A stretch of DNA of 64,000 nucleotides from Halostagnicola kamekurae (GTDB lineage: Archaea; Halobacteriota; Halobacteria; Halobacteriales; Natrialbaceae). Numbering within the stretch: the stretch's first letter is position 1; each line of letters starts with the position of its first letter. A program made the position numbers and the translations under genes. The stretch covers positions 248,001-312,000 of the forward strand of contig NZ_FOZS01000002.1 of the NCBI RefSeq assembly GCF_900116205.1. The letters are read 5' to 3'. The notes beneath the pieces were generated by a model. It ran no database searches. It saw only the letters and a list, made by a program, of their open reading frames with translations, and was not told the origin of the DNA. Shown one piece after another: positions 1 to 8,400 of this stretch.

Positions 1-52
1 GGTCCCGAGACGAGCGATCGCGCAGGGAGGCGACCGAGTGGAGGGCTTCGCC

Positions 53-565
53 TCAGTCCGTTAGCGGCATCTCCGTGCCGCGGACGCTATCGACGATGAC
101 GTCCCCGTCGGGTCGAGACGCGATCCAGAACAGTTTGTGGGCGTCGACCGACCGCTCGAAGGTCAGTTCCGGGGCGGAGCCGACGGCGACTTTCCGGAGG
201 GTCCACGTGAACACCGCGTCTTCGGCCTTGTCGCGGACCTGCGCGTCGGAGAGTTCGGACGGGAGGATGAGCACGTCGTCGACCGTTTCCGTAACGGTCT
301 CGGGAAACACGTCGGCCCGGACGGCGAGCCGGCGAGAGCGGTCGACGCTGACGACGTACTCGACGTCGCGGGCCGAAATCAGTGGCCGTTCGATCGTCGC
401 GACAGCGTCGTAGATCCGGTACGGGTACGCGACGGCACCGACCCGACCGCTCGAGTCGACGTCCTCGCGCGTCACCATCGGCTCGATGACGGTGAGGGCC
501 GCGCGTTCGCGTCGCTCGCCCGTGACGGTCGCGGGCTCGAACGGCTGCCGACGCGCGTCGCTCAT
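53..565 (-). CDS. Hypothetical acidic protein downstream of putP
   Basis: A 170-residue acidic, soluble protein with no signal peptide, membrane segment or metal motif that I recognise. Its start codon directly follows the symporter stop codon, so it is almost certainly co-transcribed with the transporter and its small companion. It is rich in beta-prone segments and aromatic residues towards the C-terminus (KLFWIASRPDG). A role linked to the transporter or to proline use is inferred from position only. I do not recognise the family. Confidence 0.7.
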   Translation of the reverse strand: MSDARRQPFEPATVTGERRERAALTVIEPMVTREDVDSSGRVGAVAYPYRIYDAVATIERPLISARDVEYVVSVDRSRRLAVRADVFPETVTETVDDVLILPSELSDAQVRDKAEDAVFTWTLRKVAVGSAPELTFERSVDAHKLFWIASRPDGDVIVDSVRGTEMPLTD

Positions 566-2254
566 TTACTCGTCACCCTCGTCCCAGTACTCGCTGGCGC
601 TGACGTGTGCGCGAATGGTGTCGGTCTCCGTGACGGCCTTGGGATCGACGTCGCGGCCACCGTCGGTCACGTACTCGGGGGTACCGGTCGGACCGTCGGC
701 GCTCGAGAGAGCCGAGAGCGGTTTGTTGAAGGACTCGAAATGATCGTCGATATCCTCCGGCGGCGTCGTCAAAAGCGAGACGACGATGAGCGTCGCCGTC
801 GAGAGGATGAACGCGGGGAAGAGCCCGTAGACCCCGATCAGTCCCGTGAGGAACGCCGACCCCTCGACGGCCCCCATGAGCCCGGTCAGTTCGAGGACGG
901 TCGACAGCTGTGTCCAGAGGACCATCGTCGTAGTGCCGACGATCATGCTCGCGACGGATCCCGTCGCGGTGACCCGCTTCCACCACACGGCCGCGATGAG
1001 CGTCGGTCCGATGGCCGCACCGAGGCCGCCCCACGCGTAGTCGAGGACGAGCGTGTAGATCGGCGTGTTCTGTGCGAGGAAAGCGAACGCGATACTCGCC
1101 GCTCCGAGTCCGAGCGTGACGTACTGGGAGTAGCGAACGAGCGTCTCCTGACTCGCGTCCGGGTTGACGTATCCGTGGTAGACGTCCTCGACGATAGCGC
1201 TCGTCGCGACGAGTAGCTGTGAGTCCGCACTGGACATCATCGCGGCGAGCGCGGCCGCCAGGATGATTCCCGCGATCGCACCGGGGAAGAACTCGAGCGT
1301 GAGCAGCGGCATGACGTTGTTCGGGTCCTCGATACCGCCCTGCCCGAAGGCGACCAGTGCGTACAGCCCGACGAAGCCGGCGCCGATGTACGCGACGAAC
1401 ATGAACAGCTGGGCGACCAATGCCGCGAGGCGGATGTTCTTTACCTCGTCGATCCCCATGAACCGCACCATCACGTGCGGGTTTCCGGGAATCCCGAGCC
1501 CGATAGCGGCGTAGCTGATGATCCCGAAGATGGCGGCCCAACCCGTCATCCCGGCCGTGACGCTCGTGAACGAACTCCCGACGGACTCGAGCTCACTGAA
1601 CGGGAGCCCGTAGTTGGTAAACGCGATGATCGGCAGGATGATGAACGCAATCAGGATGATCGCGCCCTGTACGTAGTCGGACCACGCGACGGCGAAGTAG
1701 CCGCCGAGCATGGTGTAACCGACGACGATGACGCCGCCGCCGAGGATCCCGACCACCGACGAAACGCCGGTGAGAACCTCGAGCAGCGTCCCGGCGGCGA
1801 CGATCTGTGCGCCCACGTATCCTCCCTCGAAGATCATCAGGACGATCGCGGAGACGCCTTTGACGTACCCGGTATCGTCCTGTAGCCGCGTCTCGAAAAA
1901 GGTCGGCAGCGTGACCGCCTTCACGATCTCCGTGTACTTCCGGAGACGTTTTGCGATCCCGGCCCACGCGAACAGGTCAGCGGGAATCATTCCGAGCCCG
2001 TTGTAGAAGGCCATCACACCGGTTCCGAATGCATCGCTCGGAACGCCGAGCGTGAGCCACCCGCTCATCTCGGAGGCGCGTTCGGAGAAACCCGTGACGA
2101 CCGGGCCGATGCTTCGCCCGCCGATGACGTAGTCGTCGACCGAGTCCATGAGTCGGGAGGAATAGAGCCCGATCCCGAGGAGGACGAGGAGATACACCGC
2201 GAACGTCCCGAGAACCCAGATTCCGGCCGAGCCGGCGAGTCCCTCACTGACCAT
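566..2254 (-). CDS. putP: Sodium/solute symporter, PutP-type (probable Na+/proline symporter)
   Basis: A 562-residue polytopic membrane protein of the SSS (solute:sodium symporter) family with about 13 hydrophobic helices. The N-terminal stretch (YSSRLMDSVDDYVIGGRSIG, then SERASEMSGWLTLGVPSDAF) matches the conserved start of PutP proteins, and a central SSADSQLLVATSAIVEDVYHGY segment matches the SSS signature region. The C-terminal tail of about 70 residues is hydrophilic and acidic. It would bring in proline or a related amino acid with sodium. Proline dehydrogenase and an aldehyde dehydrogenase lie next to it, which supports proline as substrate. The start overlaps the upstream 48-residue ORF by 11 bases, indicating translational coupling. 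Confidence 0.88.
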   Translation of the reverse strand: MVSEGLAGSAGIWVLGTFAVYLLVLLGIGLYSSRLMDSVDDYVIGGRSIGPVVTGFSERASEMSGWLTLGVPSDAFGTGVMAFYNGLGMIPADLFAWAGIAKRLRKYTEIVKAVTLPTFFETRLQDDTGYVKGVSAIVLMIFEGGYVGAQIVAAGTLLEVLTGVSSVVGILGGGVIVVGYTMLGGYFAVAWSDYVQGAIILIAFIILPIIAFTNYGLPFSELESVGSSFTSVTAGMTGWAAIFGIISYAAIGLGIPGNPHVMVRFMGIDEVKNIRLAALVAQLFMFVAYIGAGFVGLYALVAFGQGGIEDPNNVMPLLTLEFFPGAIAGIILAAALAAMMSSADSQLLVATSAIVEDVYHGYVNPDASQETLVRYSQYVTLGLGAASIAFAFLAQNTPIYTLVLDYAWGGLGAAIGPTLIAAVWWKRVTATGSVASMIVGTTTMVLWTQLSTVLELTGLMGAVEGSAFLTGLIGVYGLFPAFILSTATLIVVSLLTTPPEDIDDHFESFNKPLSALSSADGPTGTPEYVTDGGRDVDPKAVTETDTIRAHVSASEYWDEGDE

Positions 2255-2390
2255 GGTTCGTTTCCTCGTAGCGGTTACGTATCTTCTTTTCCCGTTTCCC
2301 TTCCCACACGTAGTATACGCCGAGCATCACGAGATACACGGCGAAGGGTCCGAATAGCCAGACTAATTCAACCGAGCCACTCTCAGGCAT
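2244..2390 (-). CDS. 48-residue single-span membrane protein preceding putP
   Basis: Reading the minus strand from the ATG at 2390 gives a 48-residue protein: a short polar N-terminus, one hydrophobic helix (VELVWLFGPFAVYLVMLGVY) and a strongly basic cytoplasmic tail (WEGKREKKIRNRYEE). This is positive-inside topology. It overlaps putP by 11 bases. A TATA-like element (cataaa on the plus strand, 2415-2420) sits about 27 bases before the ATG, so the operon would begin with this gene on a leaderless mRNA. Small companions of SSS transporters are known in other lineages (for example DUF3311 and YhdT types). Assignment as an accessory subunit is inference. Confidence 0.7.
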   Translation of the reverse strand: MPESGSVELVWLFGPFAVYLVMLGVYYVWEGKREKKIRNRYEETNHGQ

Positions 2391-2414
2391 ACAGGTGTGT
2401 GCTTACCACCCACA

Positions 2415-2420
2415 CATAAA
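2415..2420 (-). promoter_or_regulatory. TATA-like element for the symporter operon
   Basis: On the minus strand this reads tttatg, about 27 bases before the ATG of the 48-residue ORF. That is the spacing expected for a leaderless haloarchaeal transcript. A similar GTTTATGT stretch precedes the Bat-type regulator gene nearby. Confidence 0.45.
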
Positions 2421-2625
2421 CGTACCGAATTTGCCCCTTTTTTGGTGGCGAATTAGTCGTCTCGAGGAGAGTGCTGCTGCTGTCGTCCCGCAGTGAGATC
2501 GTTTCCAGCGGTCGATCGCGGCTCACCACGAGGTGCTTCCGTCGAGTCGGGCAACTCTCGGGAAGCGTGTCTCGAGTCGGAACCGACAAACGCGTCTCGC
2601 GCGCGGTGGAGCAAAACCGGGTCAG

Positions 2626-3465
2626 TCAGACGCCGACGACTGCCCGAAGCGCGAACAAGGCGTTTTCCTTTCGCTCGCGGATCCGACGGTAGAAGTACTG
2701 CATCCACTTGTCGCCGTAGGGGATGTACTGATTGACCTCGTAGCCCTTCGTGGCGAGGTCTCGCTGGGCGTCCTCGCGAACGCCCATGAGCATCTGAATC
2801 TCGAAAGGAGTGTCGTGTTCCTTGTGAAGGTCGATCGCAGTCTCGAGCATCGTCAGATCGTGGCTTCCGACCGCGATACCCTGATCGAACTCCCGGAACA
2901 GGAACTCGAGATGCTCGATATACGCCTCGTTGACGGCTTCTTTCTGCTTGTAGGCGACCGAGGACGGCTCGTCGTAGGCTCCTTTAACCAGTCGGACCGC
3001 CGCGGGAACGTCGGCGAGGCGGCGCAGGTCGTCGCCCGTGCGTTTGAGGTTCGCCTGAATGGCGACGCCAACGCCGTGGGGATGGTCCTGGACCGTCGAT
3101 TCGACGGCGTCTAAGGTCGTGTCAGTCGTCGTGTGATCCTCCATATCACACCAGACGAAGATGTCTTCGTCGGCCGCGACATCGACGATCCGTTCGAAGT
3201 TCTCCGTGAAGACCTCGGGGCCGACGTCGATCCCGATCTGGGACGGTTTGACAGAGATGGACCCATTCAGCTCGCGAGAAGCCAGTTCGGAAACGAGACG
3301 GCAGTACTCGTCTGCGTCCGCGTCCGCGGGCTCGCGGTCGTGATAGTGTTCGCCGAGGAGGTTGACGATGCCACCCATCCCCGACTCGTTACAGTCGGAG
3401 ACGTGATCCAGCGTGCCGGACACGGTCGTTCCGGCGACGAATCGGCTCGCGATCGGGGGGATCAT
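2626..3465 (-). CDS. Proline dehydrogenase
   Basis: A 279-residue FAD-dependent TIM-barrel protein of the PRODH family, which oxidises proline to pyrroline-5-carboxylate. Recognisable blocks are LASRELNGSISVKPSQIGID, the VRLVKGAYDEPSSVAYK strand with the substrate/flavin lysine, and the C-terminal YGDKWMQYFYRRIRERKEN motif, whose paired arginines bind the proline carboxylate in this family. The ATG at 3465 (MIPPIASRFVAG) is preferred over the upstream in-frame ATG at 3510, because family alignment begins there. It lies between the symporter operon and a regulator on the same strand and provides the first step of proline catabolism. Confidence 0.93.
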   Translation of the reverse strand: MIPPIASRFVAGTTVSGTLDHVSDCNESGMGGIVNLLGEHYHDREPADADADEYCRLVSELASRELNGSISVKPSQIGIDVGPEVFTENFERIVDVAADEDIFVWCDMEDHTTTDTTLDAVESTVQDHPHGVGVAIQANLKRTGDDLRRLADVPAAVRLVKGAYDEPSSVAYKQKEAVNEAYIEHLEFLFREFDQGIAVGSHDLTMLETAIDLHKEHDTPFEIQMLMGVREDAQRDLATKGYEVNQYIPYGDKWMQYFYRRIRERKENALFALRAVVGV

Positions 3466-3552
3466 ATCGTGTCGGTGGCACCCAACCCTCCTAAATCGAT
3501 ACCCGACCAAAAGATTCAGTGGGAAGATCTCGGAATTAATATTGGGAGCCGA

Positions 3553-4281
3553 TCAGGGCTCGTCCGGGTTGAGCAGTTTCGCTTCGGCTTTCCGGAGGTG
3601 CTCGAGCAGCGTCGTTTTCGAGACGCCAAGTTCGTCAGCGAGTTCGCGCGTGTCGATCTCGCGCGGCCACGCGTAGTAGTTGCGCTCGCAGGCGAGTTCG
3701 AACGCGTCCCGTTGGCGGGGCGTCAGCCGATCGAGTCGGTCCGGCGTTCCCGACGAGTCGCCCGCCGGTGAGGCGATTTTGCTGATCGAGATCTCGGCAT
3801 CGGTCTCGGCTCGGATGCTCTCGAGTCGGCTCTGAATCTCGGGGCGACCGTCGGCGACGAAGACCGGCCAGTGCTCGAGCCCGCGTTCGACGCGCACCGA
3901 CGCGTCGTGAATGAAGCCGTGCGAGACGAGCGTGTCACTGATACTGTGTTCCGGCTCGTACTCGACGAAGAGTTCACGGGTCGCGTTCCCGGGATCCGGT
4001 GCCCCGCTGGTCGGGCGCTGGCCGAGTTCGACCGTCGAGTGTGTCAGCGGCGACTCGTTCGCGAATTCGACGAACTCGTCGAGTTGCGCCGTCGTGTCCG
4101 CGTAGACGGTGAAGTGGCCCTTGACCGTTTCCTCGACGGTTCGGTGGACGGTGTGGACGAGCAGTCCGGCATCGACTGCCTCGGTCGCCTGTAACCCCCA
4201 GCAGTCGGGATGCCAAATCTCGAGCGCGAGTCGCGTACCGTCTGTCCCCGTCGTCGTCGCCGTGGAACTCGTGCTGCTCAT
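3553..4281 (-). CDS. Bat-type HTH_10 transcriptional regulator
   Basis: A 242-residue regulator of the haloarchaeal bacterio-opsin-activator (HTH_10) type. The first 150 residues form a sensor-like domain beginning TRLALEIWHPDCWGLQATE. The C-terminus carries the HTH (LTPRQRDAFELACERNYYAWPREIDTRELADELGVSKTTLLEHLRKAEAKLL). The ATG at 4281 is chosen because homologous N-termini begin just before the sensor domain. It is transcribed away from the aldehyde dehydrogenase and towards proline dehydrogenase, so it is a good candidate for controlling the proline locus. A GTTTATGT TATA-like stretch lies about 38 bases upstream. Confidence 0.85.
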   Translation of the reverse strand: MSSTSSTATTTGTDGTRLALEIWHPDCWGLQATEAVDAGLLVHTVHRTVEETVKGHFTVYADTTAQLDEFVEFANESPLTHSTVELGQRPTSGAPDPGNATRELFVEYEPEHSISDTLVSHGFIHDASVRVERGLEHWPVFVADGRPEIQSRLESIRAETDAEISISKIASPAGDSSGTPDRLDRLTPRQRDAFELACERNYYAWPREIDTRELADELGVSKTTLLEHLRKAEAKLLNPDEP

Positions 4282-4414
4282 GTGTCGGTTCTGTTCGTCC
4301 GTTTCGGTGTGAGCAACATAAACATACTGAATACAGACACCGTGGACCCCGATCGAGTCGGTCCCGACCATGGGAGGCGGTGGTTATTCCCTGCCGATCC
4401 GTCACTGATACGGT

Positions 4415-5950
4415 ATGAGTCAGCAGACGACAGCCCAGCCGAACCGTCACTACATCGACGGCGAGTGGACCGATGGCGAGGGCAACGAGACGTTCGAGAG
4501 CGAGAACCCTGCAACCGGCGACACGCTGCGGACTTTCCACCGCGGAACCGAGGCCGACGTCGACGCGGCACTCGAGTCCGCCGAACGCGTCCAAGACGAG
4601 TGGGAGGAACTGTCCCATATCGACCGCGCGGAGTACCTCTGGGACATCTACCAGGAGCTTCGCGATCGGACGGACGAACTCGGCGAGATCGTCACGAAAG
4701 AGTGCGGCAAGGAGATCTCCGAGGGGCGAGCCGATGTCGTCGAGGCCGCACACATGGTCGAGTGGGCTGCGGGCAACGCCCGCCATCCCCACGGCGACGT
4801 GGTCCCGTCAGAAATCGGAAGCAAGGACGCCTACATGCGCCGGAAACCGCGCGGCGTCGTCGGCTGTATCACTCCCTGGAACTTCCCCGTCGCGATCCCC
4901 TTTTGGCACATGGCCGTCTCGCTGGTCGAGGGCAACACCGTCGTCTGGAAGCCCGCCGAACAGACGCCGTGGTGCGGCCAGATCGTCGCCGAGATGTTCG
5001 AGGAGAGCGGGATTCCCGACGGCGTCTTCAACATGGTCCAGGGCTTTGGCGACGCCGGCGAAGCCATCGTCGAGGACTCGCGCGTCGACACGGTCCTCTT
5101 TACGGGCTCGGCGGAGGTCGGCCAGCAAGTCGGCCAGACCGTCGCAGAACAGCCCGGCAAACTCGCGGCCTGCGAGATGGGCGGCAAGAACGCCGTCGTC
5201 GTCACCGAGGAAGCCGACCTCGACACCGCCGTCCACTCGGCCGTGATGAGTTCGTTCAAGACGACCGGCCAGCGGTGTGTCTCCGCCGAGCGACTGATCG
5301 TCCACGAGAACGTCTACGACGAGTTTGTAGAACGCTTCGTCGACATCGCGGAGAACGTCGCAGTCGACGACCCGCTCGCTGAGGACACCTTCATGGGACC
5401 GCTGGTCGAAGGCGAGCACAAGGAGAAGGTCCTCGAGTACAACGAACTCGCCCGTAGCGAGGACGTCGATGTACTCGTCGACCGTGACGAACTGGGCGAC
5501 GACGAGATTCCGGAGGGCCACGAGGACGGCCACTGGGTCGGCCCGTTCGTTTACGAGGCCGATCACGAGGCGGACCTCCGCTGTACGCAAGAGGAGGTCT
5601 TCGGCCCCCACGTCGCGCTCATGGAGTACTCCGGTGACATCGAGGACGCCGTCGAGATTCACAACGACACCGAGTACGGGCTCGCGGGCGCGATCATCTC
5701 CGAAGATTACCGCGAGATCAACTACTACCGCGACAACGCCGAGGTCGGACTCGCGTACGGCAACCTGCCGTGTATCGGCGCGGAGGTCCACCTGCCGTTC
5801 GGCGGCGTCAAGAAGTCCGGAAACGGTTACCCCAGCGGTCGCGAAGTGATAGAGGCCGTCACCGAGCGCACCGCCTGGACGCTGAACAACTCGAACGACA
5901 TCGAAATGGCACAGGGTCTATCCGCGGACATCACGACCGACGATGACTGA
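4415..5950 (+). CDS. NAD(P)-dependent aldehyde dehydrogenase, probable P5C dehydrogenase
   Basis: A 511-residue ALDH-superfamily enzyme. Visible motifs are ITPWNFPVAIPFWHMA in the cofactor site, FTGSAEVGQQVGQ (Rossmann turn), the general-base glutamate in CEMGGKNAVVV, and the catalytic cysteine in TTGQRCVSAERL (about residue 288). The C-terminal PFGGVKKSGNGYPSGREV block is also present. Enzymes of this type use betaine aldehyde, succinate semialdehyde or glutamate-gamma-semialdehyde. With PutP and proline dehydrogenase adjacent, oxidation of P5C/glutamate semialdehyde to glutamate is most likely. Its last codons overlap the start of a tiny zinc-protein ORF. Confidence 0.9.
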   Translation: MSQQTTAQPNRHYIDGEWTDGEGNETFESENPATGDTLRTFHRGTEADVDAALESAERVQDEWEELSHIDRAEYLWDIYQELRDRTDELGEIVTKECGKEISEGRADVVEAAHMVEWAAGNARHPHGDVVPSEIGSKDAYMRRKPRGVVGCITPWNFPVAIPFWHMAVSLVEGNTVVWKPAEQTPWCGQIVAEMFEESGIPDGVFNMVQGFGDAGEAIVEDSRVDTVLFTGSAEVGQQVGQTVAEQPGKLAACEMGGKNAVVVTEEADLDTAVHSAVMSSFKTTGQRCVSAERLIVHENVYDEFVERFVDIAENVAVDDPLAEDTFMGPLVEGEHKEKVLEYNELARSEDVDVLVDRDELGDDEIPEGHEDGHWVGPFVYEADHEADLRCTQEEVFGPHVALMEYSGDIEDAVEIHNDTEYGLAGAIISEDYREINYYRDNAEVGLAYGNLPCIGAEVHLPFGGVKKSGNGYPSGREVIEAVTERTAWTLNNSNDIEMAQGLSADITTDDD

Positions 5951-6041
5951 ACCTCACTGTCCGCTCTGTGGGCGACCGACTAACACGTCGGATGACTGGT
6001 GTCAACACTGCGGGCTGACGAGTCGCTGCGGCGCCGATTAG
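5943..6041 (+). CDS. 32-residue zinc-ribbon micro-protein
   Basis: An ATG at 5943 overlaps the aldehyde dehydrogenase stop by 8 bases and opens a 32-residue frame ending at TAG 6039-6041. The product has two knuckles, CPLC and CQHC, spaced 13 residues apart, which can bind one zinc ion. Haloarchaea encode many such very short CPxC proteins. Overlap with the upstream gene suggests translational coupling in the proline-degradation transcript. The function is unknown. Confidence is moderate because of the very short length. Confidence 0.5.
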   Translation: MTEPHCPLCGRPTNTSDDWCQHCGLTSRCGAD

Positions 6042-6115
6042 CGCCGAGCGGTTCGGTCGCCGACCGAGACGAAGACCGACCGCGAAGACCTGATCTGCTG
6101 TCGTCGACAGTGGGA

Positions 6116-6134
6116 CGTTCCGAATGCGTGAACG
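6116..6134 (-). promoter_or_regulatory. Operator-like repeat, copy 1 (inverted)
   Basis: On the minus strand it reads CGTTCACGCATTCGGAACG, differing at two positions from the copy at 6390-6408. The outer halves CGTTC/GAACG form a dyad. Confidence 0.5.
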
Positions 6135-6210
6135 ATCCGGTGACCGGCTCCGAACTGGAGACGCGATCAACTGGTGCGCTCGATCGATCCGCCCGTACCC
6201 GTAGTCGGCC

Positions 6211-6229
6211 CGTTCACACGTTCCGAACG
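6211..6229 (+). promoter_or_regulatory. Operator-like repeat, copy 2
   Basis: CGTTCACACGTTCCGAACG, differing from the copy at 6390-6408 at one position. It is a probable site for the adjacent IclR-type regulator (inference). Confidence 0.5.
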
Positions 6230-6389
6230 GAAGACCACTGACGGGAATCGCGGCTCGGTCATCGACGGCAATCGAACGGCCGTGGGAAACACTCGCATAT
6301 ATAAGTGGATGTTAGATGAACCGAATGGGGATTTCACAGGAAAATATTCGGGGTAATAAACCCGATATTCGATAGACATCACAGAATCG

Positions 6390-6408
6390 CGTTCACACAT
6401 TCCGAACG
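6390..6408 (+). promoter_or_regulatory. Operator-like repeat, copy 3, close to the iclR-type start codon
   Basis: CGTTCACACATTCCGAACG, 33 bases before the regulator ATG at 6441, so it overlaps the expected core promoter. This placement fits autoregulation. Confidence 0.55.
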
Positions 6409-6440
6409 CTTATGCGCAGACGACACGACACCCTCGAACC

Positions 6441-7220
6441 ATGACGGACGATCGCCCTCGGCCGGTTAAGACGACACAAACGTCACTCGAACTCGTTCGC
6501 GCGGTCCGCGACAGTGACGGTGCCACGCTGAGCGAGCTGGCCAGCCGTCTCGAACTGGCGAAAAGCACCGTCCATAATCATCTCCACACGTTGGTCGACG
6601 AGGGATTTCTCGTCCGAGACGGCGATACCTACCACGTCGGTCTCCAGTTTCTCGTGTTCAGCGAGCACGCACGCGAACGGAACCCGTTGTACGCGACAGC
6701 GCGGCGACGCGTCTACTCCCTCGCCGAGAAAACCGGCCACGAGGCCGACTTCATCGTCGAGGAAAACGGCCGTGCGTACTCTCTCGAGTACTCGATCGGC
6801 GAGTCGACCCGACAGGGACTGTCGGAATCCAGTCCGTTCAGGGCGGGCAACCGATTCTACATGCACAACTGTGCCTCGGGAAAGGTCTTGCTGGCGTCGA
6901 TGCCCGAATCGCGCGTCCGAGAGATCATCGATCGGTGGGGACTCCCGGCGACGACTGATGACACCGTCACCGACAAGTCAACTCTGTTCGACGAACTCGA
7001 GACGATCCGGCGCCGCGGATACGCAGTCAATGACGAGGAACTGATCGACGGGTATCGGTCCATCGGCGCGGCCGTCACGAGGCCCGACGGCGAGGTTGTC
7101 GGCGCATTCTCGATCGGCGGACCCGCGTATCGTATGGCCGTCGACGAGTCGACGACCGAGGAAATCGCACAACTGCTGATAGAGGAAATCAGTTCGCTCG
7201 AATCGGAACTGTTCCGGTAG
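6441..7220 (+). CDS. IclR-family transcriptional regulator
   Basis: A 259-residue protein of standard IclR length. An N-terminal winged helix (LELVRAVRDSDGATLSELASRLELAKSTVHNHLHTLVDEGFL, about residues 15-60) is followed by the IclR effector-binding domain (about residues 80-250), including the conserved MHNCASGKVLLASMP and RRRGYAVNDEELIDGYRSIGAAV blocks. Such regulators sense small organic acids or sugar-acid intermediates. It follows the aldehyde dehydrogenase in the same direction but is separated by 400 bases that carry three repeated motifs, so it likely has its own, self-controlled promoter. The effector is unknown. Confidence 0.92.
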   Translation: MTDDRPRPVKTTQTSLELVRAVRDSDGATLSELASRLELAKSTVHNHLHTLVDEGFLVRDGDTYHVGLQFLVFSEHARERNPLYATARRRVYSLAEKTGHEADFIVEENGRAYSLEYSIGESTRQGLSESSPFRAGNRFYMHNCASGKVLLASMPESRVREIIDRWGLPATTDDTVTDKSTLFDELETIRRRGYAVNDEELIDGYRSIGAAVTRPDGEVVGAFSIGGPAYRMAVDESTTEEIAQLLIEEISSLESELFR

Positions 7221-7901
7221 ATATTACAATACTATGTCTGTAATGGGATCTATGATTGATCGATAGTTTCTGTTGAGCCTGTCCCGTTCCGACGACGCGA
7301 CCTCACCGAGTGGGCAATAATACACCTGCTATAAAGATAACAAATTAAATAGGATATTGGTGTCTGTGTAATAGTATTGCTCTCATTCTGAATACTATGT
7401 AGGAGGTGTTCCGTTATACTCATTCTGGCTATTTTATGGACTATTCGATTTGTGCGGATCAGAAGACCAGACTCAGGGAGGTTTGTTCGGTACTGACAAC
7501 CACGTGTTCGCAACTATATAGACGGGGCGGGACGACATTTAGATCACAAGCAGTTTCGAGGAGATAGAAGCGTTTCATACTGCCCTGTTACTCGAACTCT
7601 GGATTCGAACGCCGACATCGAGGTACGTAACATATATGACTATTTGTGCAATTTATATTGCAATATTAATACAATACTATTCTACCGGTATAATATATGT
7701 ATTTTTACTAATATTGGCATGTATAACAGCGATGTGATACGTATCCGGCCCGGTTCACAAGGCAAACCACGTAGAGATGTCTCTTTACGAAACGACACTG
7801 ACTCGAAATCGGTTTAACGACCACTCCGTTTAGCGGGGTTCTCGATTGATTGAGTCGTTCGTAATCGTAACGCGAAAGACCGCTCGCTCGAACGAGTACA
7901 C
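7221..7901. other. AT-rich gene-free stretch
   Basis: About 680 bases with no supportable gene. The base composition is strikingly AT-rich compared with both neighbours, most strongly at 7620-7730. The short sequence AATACTAT recurs at about 7228, 7389 and 7672. Possible explanations are decayed foreign DNA next to the tRNA-Leu site or a long regulatory spacer. Confidence 0.6.
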
Positions 7902-8240
7902 ATGAGCGACGACGAGATCACGCGCCCGAGCGACGTCGGATCGGGCGACGCGCCGCCGGTCGAGGAAAAGCCCTACAAGATCGTTTTCGAGGCCAACAAG
8001 TGCTTCGGCGCGGGCAAGTGCGCCGAGGTCAGCGACAACTGGGAGATGTCCATCGCCTCGGGGATGGCCAAGCCCAACGAGTACTTCTTCGGCGAGGAGG
8101 ACCTCGAGCACAACGTCCGCGCGGCGGAAATCTGTCCGGCGAAAAAAGACGACGGCTGTATCCACGTCGTGGATCGGCGGACCGACGAGGAGATCGCGCC
8201 CGATCCCCACGGCGACGGCACCCTGAGCGTCGACTGGTAG
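7902..8240 (+). CDS. Ferredoxin-like iron-sulfur protein
   Basis: A 112-residue acidic protein whose core resembles small [3Fe-4S]/[4Fe-4S] ferredoxins: FEANKCFGAGKCAEVSDNWEM, later AAEICPAKKDDGCIHVVD. Four cysteines are arranged as C-x5-C near residues 37-43 and C-x7-C in the second half. This is fewer than a classical two-cluster ferredoxin, so a single cluster is expected. An acidic 25-residue N-terminal extension is typical of haloarchaeal versions. It stands alone between AT-rich DNA and tRNA-Leu, so the electron-transfer partner cannot be deduced. Confidence 0.75.
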   Translation: MSDDEITRPSDVGSGDAPPVEEKPYKIVFEANKCFGAGKCAEVSDNWEMSIASGMAKPNEYFFGEEDLEHNVRAAEICPAKKDDGCIHVVDRRTDEEIAPDPHGDGTLSVDW

Positions 8241-8316
8241 TCGGCGGTTGATTTCTTCTCGAGTGCACACCGAAACGCACATCCCAAGGCGGTTGCAACG
8301 AGCAAGTGCGTTTTGG

Positions 8317-8400
8317 GCGAGGGTAGCCAAGCAGGCCAACGGCGGTGGGCTTAAGACCCGCTCCCGTAGGGGTCCTTGGGTTCAAATCCCAACCCTCGCA
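8317..8400 (+). tRNA. tRNA-Leu (UAA anticodon)
   Basis: The 84-base sequence folds as a class II tRNA. The acceptor stem is gcgaggg/ccctcgc with discriminator A. The anticodon stem is gtggg/cccgc with loop cttaaga (anticodon TAA). A long variable arm (ctcccgtaggggt) and a T arm with ttcaaat are present. CCA is not encoded. Confidence 0.95.
8380..8398 (+). repeat. Attachment-site-like repeat, tRNA copy
   Basis: GTTCAAATCCCAACCCTCG, the T-arm and acceptor 3' part of tRNA-Leu, repeated exactly at 8508-8526. Direct repeats of a tRNA 3' end are the usual footprint of tRNA-targeting integrases. Confidence 0.55.

Larger units (their letters stand above)
6042..6440. other. Intergenic regulatory region upstream of iclR-type gene
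   Basis: About 400 bases with no convincing gene. Contains three copies of a 19-base operator-like motif (listed separately) and TATA-like sequence at about 6296-6305 (atatataagt). G+C falls towards the regulator start. Confidence 0.6.

Noticed and set aside
7250-7513. An 87-codon minus-strand ORF in the AT-rich spacer
   Set aside because: Not acidic, no motif, no plausible start context; looks like chance in low-GC DNA.
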